NCBI GenBank assembly: GCA_030549495.1
Contig: JAUIRK010000984.1
Span: 1-64,000, forward strand
Source: Nectonema munidae
Lineage: Eukaryota; Nematomorpha; Nectonematoida; Nectonematidae
DNA length: 64,000 bases
Reading direction: 5' to 3'
Part shown: positions 44,201 to 56,200 of the stretch, piece by piece
Layout of the letters: every line of letters starts with the position of its first letter
How positions within the stretch are numbered: the stretch's first letter is position 1
Notes under the pieces: generated by a model
The model's input: the letters and a program-made list of their open reading frames with translations, nothing else
What the model was told of the DNA's origin: nothing
The model's database searches: none
Program-made: the position numbers and the translations under genes

Positions 44201-47200
44201 TGATTATGTACAGTGTTACTTATAAAATTTAACAATCGAACATTATAAAAGATTATAATTAATCGCTCAAATATTAAAAAATAGAGTTTCTTGCTTTTAA
44301 CCCGAATAGCTAGTCAAAATATTCATTCCCAAATAGCTATTAAAAAATTTCTTCCTCGAAAAAATAAAGTTTTCAAATGTAACAAACGTAGTGATAAAGA
44401 TTAAATGACCTTGTTGAAAAATCTAAGCGCAGTCTAACAATATTCATTGATAAAAAATTGTAACAATTGGAAACTATTTTAATTTAACCTAAATGCAAAA
44501 GAAAGAAGCAGGGTGTAACCAGAAAAATCCAATTTAAAAAAAAAAGGTGAGCACTTTTGTATACTTTCTTGATCCTTTCATTGGAAAATTTCAAAACGAT
44601 ATCGCAAAGTTGCAGGGGCACCAGGGTACATAGGAGAGTGGGACGGCCCCTCAGCCCCAGCCAGCAGTCACGGAGAGAAGAGAGCTGAAGAGATAGGAGG
44701 CTAACAAGAGAAAGGGCGAAGAAAGAAGAGAGCTTGAATGAGATCTTGAGTGAATGATTGAGTTTTAGCAGAGAAAGCGGAGGAGAAAAACAGAGGAGAC
44801 AGAAAGAGAAATAGAATCATTGTAACAGAAGAAGAGAAAATCTTGTGGATCATCAACTATAAAGAGGAGACACTGTGATAAACATTGCTTACTTATTGTG
44901 TCCATTTTGAAGCAATAGATTATTATTATATAGCTCTCACGCATCGTCTGTAAAATATGTTCGATAGGAATTTTAGAACAGCTTGGCATGATGTTTGATT
45001 GATTCGAAAGTTTGCATACATGTTTTATAAACAAGCAGCAACTCTTACTTATAGAAAATTATTGGGGGGGGGGGGGGCTTCTAGATCATTTCGCCCCCTG
45101 GATGTGCACCCCTGGTTTGTAATTCTGATGGCATCAAACTAGAGTCCCGTGCCGCAAAGGTGGAGGGGAGAGTAATCGTTTTTGCAAAAATTTTGGGTCT
45201 TTAATTGAAGTTTGTTTCTAACTAGTTTGTTATTTAAGTTTCAAAATTATAAGAGCCTGAATAGCAAGTGTCTACATTTGTAGCCTTCGTATCTGATTTC
45301 TCGAATAAAAGACCAGTGTTTAAATTACCGTTCCAGTTTTAGAAAAGAAAGTGTTACTTATTATTTAAGTTTAGTAAAAAACCCACAACTCCCTGCCCCT
45401 CATTGCCGCTTGTTACCTAATTAATAGGGATAAACATTTTAATCATAAATTATTAGTATTATATAGCTTGTGTATAAAAAATATTTGCTCCTAAAATCAC
45501 TTCTTATTCAGATTGCCTACATTATCTTCTATCAAATACTCAATTCGCATTATAAGAAGTGGAGTAATAAAAAAAGATTTTAAATATTCATTCTAAGACT
45601 TAACCTAAAAAAAAAGTAAAAATCTACAAGATAATAAAACTATAAATAAAAGTATATAATTCAGAAAATTGAAAATTATTGTAGGGGGCAAAAGGCTTTT
45701 TTGCCACTCTCTTCAGAACGAATAAAGTTGGCTTCAAGATTTATTCGAAAAATTTGGTTTTCTTCTATTGGTCATATGATCTTGATAAAACATAAGATGG
45801 AAACAAAGAAATGTCTCCTCTGCAAAAAGGTTTCAATTCAATATGTGAGATGTAATGTTAGTCTCCAAAATGTTTTAATAAATGGCATTTACTTTTTAAA
45901 TCAATTAAACTATATAAATTTCCATTTTTAAGCAGATGTGATTCATATATCCAAGGTCCTAAAAAGGAGGAAATTAAAAAACACACATATATTAGAATTT
46001 TGATATTGAATGAAATTTGGCTATCACAACATCTACTCCATTGATTCCTGAACTTTCCCAGTCACATTTAATTTTTGTTTGAGGCAAATGCTCCGTTCTC
46101 CTAAATACGCCCGCCCGCCCGCTTTAAAGACCTCTTGTATTAATACACGCTGTATACTTGGGACAGTCGATACGAATCTGCCCTTCTGTTTTGCGAGGCT
46201 GGATTTTCAAATGAGGATCTCTTGCAAATAAACGCGGAAACGGGAAATGATACAAACGGTTTCTTCAAAATGCTTGTAAGCCAAACTCTTAACTTTTTAT
46301 GATAGTTTATTTACGATACCCTCCTCACCTGGAAAAGTCTGACTTATAGGAATCAACAAAAAGGTCTTTATGTGGACTTGTACGGGCCATAATTAAGGTT
46401 GGGCCGTCTTTGATGCTACAAGGTCTTGGATTCGTTCCAGTATCAAACCATTTTCCTCATAGTTCGATACTATCAGTGTATAAAATAAATAGCTTATATC
46501 TTTGGATATAAGTCTAGGCTTTTTTCATTGAAATGAAGTATGCGATTAATAATGCCCAGATTTGTAGTTAAGTCAGTCATGATTAGAGAAAATACGGTAC
46601 AATACAGCTGTATCGCGAGCGTTATGTCCTCGGTGAGCGAAAAAAAGTCGTTGTGAGTTGCATCTGTCATAGAGTTAGGGTCGATTCTGATTATAATCAA
46701 AATCAGAGCCAGAGAAGCACAAAAACGAATTCTCTCTGTAATTGTAGTGCTGCAAGTTTCGCGTCTATACATCAGGAGAACGAGCAGAATTTTAGTGTTT
46801 TACAGCTATGACGAACGAATGCATGCATATATCAACGAATCATGCATAAGCACAGATGATGATGCAGTAAGCTACTGGAAACTAAAGCATTCAATCTTCA
46901 CTCGCTCTACAAATGTGTTTTTACTAATCAGAATTAGAATTTTTTTGAGAATCAGAATATTAGAAATGAAAAAATCCGAATCAAAGTTATAATTATAAAA
47001 TTTAGAGAATCAGAATCATTTTCTACAATCGAATCCAATCCTGATCTGTCAATTAAAAGTCCAAGAAAGTGAAAAACTCATTCTAGATCTAATAATTAGT
47101 AGCGGCTCATTTTATCCTATTAACTATGCTAGGGCCCACCTTATAGAACCAGTAATTTCTTGTCTGTGTATAAAATATAGTGAATGAACCCAACATAGGT

Positions 47201-50200
47201 CTCTTTTTTGTTTTATTCAATTGTACCTGCTACAATTAACGATCAAACCGGCTCTTTAAATTTGGTTATGAATAGCTTTACTTTTCTGTTCGACGTGTAT
47301 TCGAGTAAATCAAATTTATGGATAATTCTGCAATCAAGATTCAAAGATAAACCCTATTTTTTTATTTGTCCCATAGTCTGATTTTGTTCTTAAAAGTTAG
47401 TCCTGCTTTATTCGTAACACAAAGACAAACTGTAGCTACTACCATTTTATTTTATCAAAGTCTTGCTTTTATATTAATGCTATATTATATAATCTTCTGG
47501 ACTGCCTTCTTTTTGTAGGAACTTGGAGCCGGATATTTTCCCTCCGACTTCGCATCCGTGATTCGTACACAGATGAAGTTATTTATGAACGGAAGTTGTA
47601 GTCAGGTGTTAATTTTATTCGTTTTCAATTTAGAATTGCGATGCCCAGTTTCCAAACCGGCAGTCAAATCTTCTACATCTTCGGTCTTTTCTTCTTCAAG
47701 CTTGATTATTCCATCTTCATCTCTAAAGAAGTATGCTCCCTCTGGCATTAAATTTTCCCTGCCTTCCAGAGTGAGTGAATCTTCTCTTCTCTCTCGTAAC
47801 ATGCAGCATTCCTACGCCTCTAAATCTTCTTTTACTTCCTGTGAAACTTCTTACTCTTCCACCAGCACTAGTAGTGACAGCAGCTATCGCAATACTAAGG
47901 CACTTCCTTCTCCTTTTGGCATAGAAAATACTACAGGGTACTTTAAATATTACTCCGCGATCACGCTTAAAGTAGATCTGTGTATAACGTTTTTATCCAA
48001 ATAGGAAAGTTTACTTACCTTTTCAATATATGGCTTGGCGAAAAGTATAGCAGCCAATTAAAACGTCGTTTCCTTTTAACCCTTCAAGTATCTGAATTTT
48101 CAAGACCAAATCGTTCGCTTTCTTTTTCAATCAAATTTTATATATTTAATGGAAAAAAATTCACTTCTTGCTACATTGCTCGTCAAAGGGTTAATATACA
48201 TCTACATAAATGAGTAATTTTGAACTTAATTTTCTTGAAGTCCATGTCGGAACGTTTAGTGATCGACTCAGACTCAATAGACTAGAATATTTATACCCTT
48301 CAAGTATCATGATTTTCAAGACTAATTTTCTGTTTTCTTTTTCAATTAAATTTTATATACTTAAAGCAGGGAATTTTCATTTCTTGGTTCACGCGTGTCA
48401 GACTGCTCGCCCAAGGGTTAAGATGAGGCAGGTAAATGACAAGAAACAGTATTCTACCTTATATAAAAATGGCACTGACTTAAAATAATATGCCAAGCTT
48501 TGGTGAGAGTACTATACATAAAGTGAAGGCAACTTATACTTTGATCCATTCTGCAATAGCCACTTTTAATGTTTGGCATCATTTTCAAAGGACGGTCCAT
48601 TTTTCTGTATATTCCCAAAATTGAGCGCACGAAATCAGTGTATTTTTTGACGTTGTTGATGAGTTGCATAACACAACTTTTTAATTCACTTTTTCTTTAA
48701 CCTTTAAATTTGTTGCATAACACTTATTTCTTCTGCTCCATATACGTATGTTGTATCCAAAAATAAATTCTTTCTTTCTTCTAGAGATATGAATTGCTTG
48801 CCAACTTCCAGCATAAAAGATCTCATTCAGGACGACACAAACACACCCCCTGGCCTTCGCGATTACCTTCTCAAGGTGTATGAGCAGTGTGCTGAAGATC
48901 CCAAATATATCGAATCTGTTAAATTGGAAGTTACGGCTGCCCACAAAGCCAATAAGCTAAGGACGATTGATTGGAGTAGTAAAGTCATCAAAACCCCTCC
49001 TTGCATCAAAACGTCACAGTAATATTATTTTTAATTTTCAATCGTTTTCGGATGTTGATGTTATTTCACATCTCCTCTAATAATAATATTGATTATGAAA
49101 ATATGCGATCCTAAACCAACATTTGGGAATCGCCTAAGAATGTTTTTGATGGATTTAGAGGGAGGAGGCAATTCGACGATTTCCCCTTCTTCCTTAAAAG
49201 TTTTAACATATCAGTCCGATTGTAATGTCTACATTTTACTTCAGATTCGTAAGATGATATGAGTCAATTTTCGTTGTGTAATCAGAAAAACTTGAAATCG
49301 TTTCCGCGGCCTCTCATCATGACGCCATGTTGTAAATTTGTGTGCTCGTCTTACTACTTTCTCGATAACTCGCATCACACAAGAAAGCCCTATTTATTCT
49401 ATATTTTTTGAATGATTGCATGATGTAAAATACTGTAAAGTACTCTAACTTCACGAGAACAGCATATCACGAACAAACGCTTATAAAATTTTTGGAAAAA
49501 TTGAGTTTTTTAGTTGTTGATAATATCGAAATTTCAGTGATTTAAGTTTTATATTTGAAAGATTTTAAATGCTAGTAAAAATTTCTTATAAAAACTTGAA
49601 ACTCTGGAAATTAAGTGCGCGACATTAAATTTCCTACTTTACAGTATTCAAAGGTACAGACGATCAAAGCAAAAGAGTTTTTCTGTGACGAAAGCTTGGA
49701 AGTTAGTTCCCAAGACTATGAAAATTTTCTTCGTTTTATAATTGCTCGTGGTATACTTGTAGAAAGAGGTTTATCAGTAAATAGTATACGTGATGGGGTT
49801 GTTCTTTATTTTAAAAATACCTGGGGATAGATCTATGGATATTTTAAAAATTTGCTCTTTGATGTAAAAATTGGTCCCGCCCTACTTTCTAACATCTTTT
49901 TCTAAAATGAACTTCGGCAATTGAGTTTGTACAAATCGAATTTTAGCGGGAAAATTAAATGTATTATTGTGTACTCTTTTACCATATGAAAAGTTATATT
50001 TTGTTACATCTATTTATCAGTTCTGCTACATCTTTGCAAGAGAAGAATCTTTTGGCAAGAGAAGAATGTGCTGTATCGGATAAAAGTGAGCCTCTCAAAA
50101 ACTCCCGGTCTGAATACCACACAGAGGAAAAAGTTAACTTCCGCAAAAGGTTTTTCAGGTCCCGACATCGTGGTGGAGCTCGCCCTTCCAATGGTATAAC

Positions 50201-53200
50201 GAGTGCCAGGTCCTTGAAATCTCCTCAAAGGGCAGCTTCCACACTTTCAAGGTTTTTTCATGCTTTTTACAATATTCATTTTTTAGGTTATATATTAGGT
50301 TTGCGCTTTTTTATAATAATAATAATAATAATAATCAGTTTTACTGCTATTTTCGCAACAAGCTCAGCTCTAGCCGCTTTAATACAACTATGAAAAACAA
50401 AAACATCGTCAACTTTATTTTACGTCTACATTTTTCCATATTTTGCTGGTGTTCTAATTTCAAACTGCCCATTTATCATGGGCATTTTAACTGCGCTTGT
50501 TCCATTTATTTATCGCATTGCCTTGACAAGACTTCTCGCTTTCCCATTACTAACCCTGACTTTTAAGCTCACTTTGCAAATTATTGCTAACATTCGCCTC
50601 TTTAGTGGCACTTCCAAAGCCCAACCTTGACCATTATATACCAAGCTGGACGTAGCACTACTTTTGTATATTGACCCTCTTATAGTACTGCTACACAAGA
50701 CTTCTTCGAAACATGACTTGTTATATGCTCTTTTGAATCGCTTTCCCTACCCACTACTTTTAAAAAATTTTCTAAATAAATAATAATATAATTATCGCCC
50801 CCTAACTCTTTCTGTCGACCACTTATACGGTAAAGATGAAACTTGATTTTTTAGAAGCTAATCACTTCGTTCTGAATAACAGATGATAGGCTCTTTCAAC
50901 CGTGTTACGACATTTCATCATCACACGACATTTCATAAAAAAACACGTCGCTATGAATCTATTTCACTTCATCATCGATTCAAAAAGTTCTAGCGTTCAG
51001 AAGTAAAATAATTTTAACAAAAACTTCATAGAGTTGAATAAGGAAACGCATTCAACATTTTAGTTAATTGTTCAATTCATTTAAAATACGTTTAAAGTTT
51101 AGATTTTTTTGCTTACTAAAAGATTCATAAGTTTGCTTCATTATTTTTAAGTCCAAATTCTCGGGTGACTGCATTGAAACAGAAACTGCAAAGAGTAGTG
51201 CCAACCTTCTACAGCATTTGTAGTTCGAGCAATTCGTTCCATAGAATTTTCAAAATGATTCCATTTTTCTATTGGGAAAAGTGGACTTCTTGTTGTTCCA
51301 TTCCTTCTATATCTTCCTAGAACATATGTGTGTTCGAAGTATGTTAGAAGTTCGTCCATTTTTTCATTTTTGGGCACAATATCTGCTAAACTATTGAGAG
51401 CTATTCAACCAAATTTATAGGAACTAGAGAAAGCGCTTGAAGATACAATACCAATGTGCTGAGTTCAGTATTGCTTTCCAACTCTGCTTTCATTCCCAAC
51501 TCTATAGCTTTTCTGTAGACACTTTGAGAAAGATGGTTAAAACAACCTTTAATTTAAGCGTTTGGGTATGCGCATTGAAACTCAGCCATTGGTGCAATTT
51601 CGAAATCTAAAAGTATTTGTCCTGGATTTCCATCGGGAACTATTTTTTTGATCGCAACAATCATCCTTCCATAAGTATTTCTGCTTTTATTCTTTAAAAG
51701 AGCGTATATTCTAAAGTAACGACCTTCTCCAAATTGAAAGTGAAGTGTGTATAATTGATAAAACAAAGATGACGCAACTATCTAAGAAAATGATAAAAGT
51801 TTTGCTCTTTTTGAGAGCGAATGAATGATGAAAGATGATAACTTTAAATGTTCCATCTGCAATAAATAAGGAATCTTTCTGTGTCATCAATAGCAGAATC
51901 GTAGAACAAAACTTCACAAAATTTACCAGAAATTTCGAAATCCAATGAGGTTGGTAAAACTGGAGACACATCGTAACTTTTTTAGAGCGTTGTAAAGTTT
52001 GCAAAAGATTTGGTTTTTTGGGAACTCTCATCAAAGCTGCACTAGATACATATTGGCAATATTGTCCAACAAAGATCATAGGGGTTGCTACAATTTCTCT
52101 CATTGAACTTTTCATTTTATCGACTGCTAATTTCGCGTTAATTTTTTCTCCATCTAAAAAATGGGAATGCTCAGGTTTCGGAAGTGAAATTACACGATTT
52201 CCCAAGGTTGTGATGAATGTGTTACATCTTTTTTTATACTCTGCGCACCGCCAACGCATAGAAGTATCTTTGTTTTCCCGGTGTTTGTAATATTCGCAGT
52301 TCCTGAATATAACGATTTCTTTTCCTAAAAGTTTTTCCAAACTCACACAAGTGCTCCATTCAATTGTTATTGATGAAAAACTTCTTTCAAAACAAAAGAA
52401 AATTCAAATACTAGGAATATAATTCGTTGAGCAAAGCAGGCTACAATAAATAAAGTCAATAATTATTTGAAACAAGAGAAAAACTACACACAGAAAAGAA
52501 CACATGGAATCGATGAAAAAGTTTATAATCCTAACACTATTGTCACTCTCTCTGTTTTTATAGTCAAAACATATGATATGTCAACAGTTGAAGCATGTTT
52601 GTAATAATCGTCTGTATAGTTATTCTGTGATGAAATATCGTCTGATGAAAATTTGCGTGATGAAAAGTCCTGTGATAAAGTCTTATGTGATAAAAAGTCG
52701 TGTGATGAAATGTCATATGACCATTACTCTATATATCAGGCCCGTCGTCAGGAAGACAGCATTATTATGTCCACAAGGCAACTCCTTTGAGAAATATAAG
52801 AATTTATACCTCTCTCTTTTCTGTGCTAGGAATTTGGTCACGGAAGTGTTGTATATATATCCATATTGAACTGTAAACTTTTGTTATAACGTGAAATTTT
52901 ATTAATTCGTATTTAGTTAAGGTAAAACATGAAAAATAGATTAATTGATAAAATTATTGTAAATCAGTATCTCTCAATGCAAAGTGTTTGACCACCACAT
53001 TTGAATCTTTTTTCCATCAATTTCCACTCCAATTGATATCATTGTGGAACCATTTGAGCCAAAAATTTCGTTTGCAATCTCGCGGACGCCTATTCGTATA
53101 GTTGAGATTCTTGCGGAGCAGTAAATCAAAAACTGAACAATTCAATATTTTAGGGAACCTACATTTTGACTAAAATTTTCGGTTAGGTGTTGAATATAAA

Positions 53201-56200
53201 ATTTAAACTCTTTATTTTAGATGCACATGAAAGCTGATATTTAAAATTTTAATAAGTATAGTAAAGGCAAAGTGGGATAACTTTAATTTATAATGCGTTT
53301 TAGGATTTTGACACTACTAAGAACTTTTTTCCAGAGACCACATCTTGACGACTTTCTTGAGCTCTATTTGATCTTAGAAATTCATCCTAATTTCTTAAAA
53401 TTGTGGCTTCCAGACATTGTATATTTGAAACCTCGGAATGAAAGCTTATTTATTGCACTGTAAAAATGTTTCCACCGTTTTTATTCACAAACAAGCAATC
53501 ATTCGTTTGTTACCTACTAAAACCCATCCTTTCCAAAGAACACTAAACCAGAATGAAAATCAGTTCAATTTTATATTCTATCCGTTTTGTGGTTTATTAA
53601 GTCTTTTCTCTCATCATCCATCTAGCCTCAAAGTAAACACATGGTTAGTTCAGTTTTGTGTGTATCGACTGATTTTATGGGGGTGTTTCTTAGCTCTAAG
53701 CTGTCCCGATTTTTGACCTGTTTTGTTTGCTATTCATTTCCTGTATTTTCTAGCATTCAAGAAGATAAAAGGAAAACTCGTCAAAAAGAAGCTCATTCAT
53801 CATCTGGCAAGTCTTCAAAGTTTTTGCCGCAGGATCCACTGCCAAGCTCCTTCAATTTGAATGATCGAAAACTCCCTATGATGGACATTGATGATCGAGT
53901 AACGGGCATGAGTGATCAGAAGAAGCTTTCTGCAACGACTCCTTCACTATTCTTCCCTCTTGGACACAAAGGGAAGAATAGTGATAGCAAATACAAATTC
54001 AATAAAAGGGGTAGAAATGCATTTCCCAAATTCAACATAGAGAATGACGAAAAGTATGTGCTTTATTTCTCTCTTTTTACTTTTTCCATCCCCTATAAAT
54101 CTTCCACGAGAGGAAAATCGTTTGCGTCAGTTGATGATGGAATGGAATGGGTGAATCACTCGTCAAAAATTACATACAAAACGACTCATTTTAGTCAACT
54201 ATCGCACAACAAAAAACACAACGGATCAAATGCTTTTCGCTCATTTTTTAAATTTATTTTCAACTAGCTGATCAAGATTTTGCTATAACTTATGCTGAGG
54301 TACGAAAGCAAAATTTCGATGGGCAGTCTAAAGGCGGAGAGGTTGACAACGTATCACAAATAGTTGTTTGAATGAAAGTGTAGAGGTGAGTGAGATGCGA
54401 AGACATGCATCTTGCAAAGAGCAAGGAAGGCCAATGGGAATGTTGATAAAATAGATGCTATGCGTAAATAAGTAAAGGTAAAGGTACCTGGGGTTTTCAT
54501 CGAGAAGGCACAATTGCGCCGCTTGTATCGAACTATGAGGAAAGCAGGCTTGATGCGGGATCGAATCCAGCATCTGACCAACCCTACTCACGTCCCGAGT
54601 AAACGTGCGAATGAGAGTGTTGAGTACATCCAACTTCGTAAACGAAAATTTCAAATCCGAAGGGAGATATAGAACGCTGATAATAAAATAGGTGTATGTA
54701 ATGAATGATTTTATCGTTTAAAAGTTCAAAAATCTAGGAAATATAGTTTTTTATAGCATTATCAAATATGTTTGCACTGTATATACGAGGGGTTGGCTCT
54801 GTTTCAGAGTCAATATCGAAGTTCCTTCAGGAGCAATATTCCATGAAATAGTGTAACTAGCTTCAGTCGGTGTAGCAGTGACCGTTGGCAAAACAAGCTT
54901 CTGGTTTTTTATTGACAATTTCAACTTTTTCACTGCTTTCCTTTTCTTGAATCAGAATTAATTGAATTGTGTTAAGAATATTTTGTGATCAGTTTCATAC
55001 TCGCGTATAAGATCAAATTCTTTAGTTTGCCTGACAAGACTAATCTAAATATTCTGTCATTTCAACTTTTCAACACCGTTCGCATTTTAGTTCTTATTAA
55101 ACAGATTTTTAAAAATGATCCATAATGAATATATTTATTTATGAAGTGAAGGAGCATCATAAAATATGAGAGCTATACTTTGCCCACGGTTGGCATATAC
55201 CCGTATATAAGTATGTTGGAGCCAGAGTTGTTTTCACAATTCGATATGAATGAAAATGTATGTGTCTACACACTTTTTTAGGAATGCTAAAAAACTGAAT
55301 GATCGTGCTCTCAGATTCGCGAAAGATTCTTCTTGTGAACAACTTTTATCGCTTGACGATGCAATTAAATACAATGCCTCTAATACAGATCTTTCAAATA
55401 CTTCTTCCAATTTCAGCAAATTAAATGTACTTTTCATTTCAGTTTACTCCATCCCTACCTCTTAACCCATCATATACCTCCCAATGTGCTTTTGTTTCAC
55501 TCATTTGAGATAGTAATTGAAATATTTCATTTCAGTCAATTTATTCCAAAAAAAGAATTTGATAAAAAACCTTCTTTTTCAAAACATTACAAATAGGATT
55601 TAATTTTTTAAACTAAGTTTACAAGGATTTGCAAAAATTGAATCATCCTTGAGTTGTTATTTTTGTTCATTTTTAAATACCTGTATTAGTTTCTAATGCG
55701 TAGTGAAGAATGCATTATCATATTTAACGTTTTGCTGCCTGCAGATGTAGTACCGGTTAGAGCGTTCGGTATGAAGGCCGTCAGTTTAGTTCCATTCCGA
55801 AACTTTTTCAGCGTTTACATATAAAAATTGATAACTCACTTGAATTAAATATGAATTATTCTTAACATGTGTTGTTTTTCGCTTGACAAAAAAACATCTT
55901 ATTCATCTGATATTTTTTATACAATAAATTAAATGTTTTCTTGATATCTATTCTATTTTATAATATGTAAGGCCATCAACAATAATAATTATCTATATTT
56001 TTCTTGTCGCCATCATCAATAGGCTTATTGCCATTAAACTAACTCTCATTAACACCTTTTTGAAAGAAACTGGAAAATGCTAGGACCTTGAGTATGCAAA
56101 GTTTATTCAGAAGTTTTAGAATTTAATCACGCAAAACAACTCCATTCATTCATTTAAGTTTTTTGTACGCAGATAAACGCATTATTTTATCGATGCTTAG

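Larger units (their letters stand above)
42215..45114. mobile_element. 2.9 kb non-autonomous hAT-type element with perfect 8 bp duplication
   Basis: The left end CAGGGGCGCACATCC and the right end GGATGTGCACCCCTG are inverted repeats. They are flanked by an exact duplication, GTTTGTAA, at 42207-42214 and 45115-45122. Inside are a nested MITE (42461-42913), a tRNA-like patch near 43440-43485, a tandem array (43856-44020), a purine-rich stretch and a G16 run near 45064-45077. No transposase was recognised, so it must be mobilised in trans. The perfect duplication indicates a fairly recent insertion into the LENG8 intron. Confidence 0.85.

Noticed and set aside
44765-45034. Minus-strand 89-codon open reading frame in the hAT-type element
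   Set aside because: No domain, low-complexity surroundings; treated as chance.
47558-47633. Coding continuation between the two LENG8 blocks at 47.5 and 47.6 kb
   Set aside because: The phase needed by the next exon meets a stop here; an intron of 76 bp resolves it.
49615-49830. 71-codon open reading frame between LENG8 exons
   Set aside because: No similarity to LENG8 and no phase fit; perhaps a transposon scrap, not supported.
54272-54360. LENG8 exon reading [15 protein letters not shown]
   Set aside because: It looks coding, but its end phase does not fit the next exon at 55282 and it has no counterpart in LENG8 as I remember it; left open.
55739-55800. Functional tRNA gene
   Set aside because: A and B boxes are decayed and no acceptor stem pairs, so it is more likely a SINE head.
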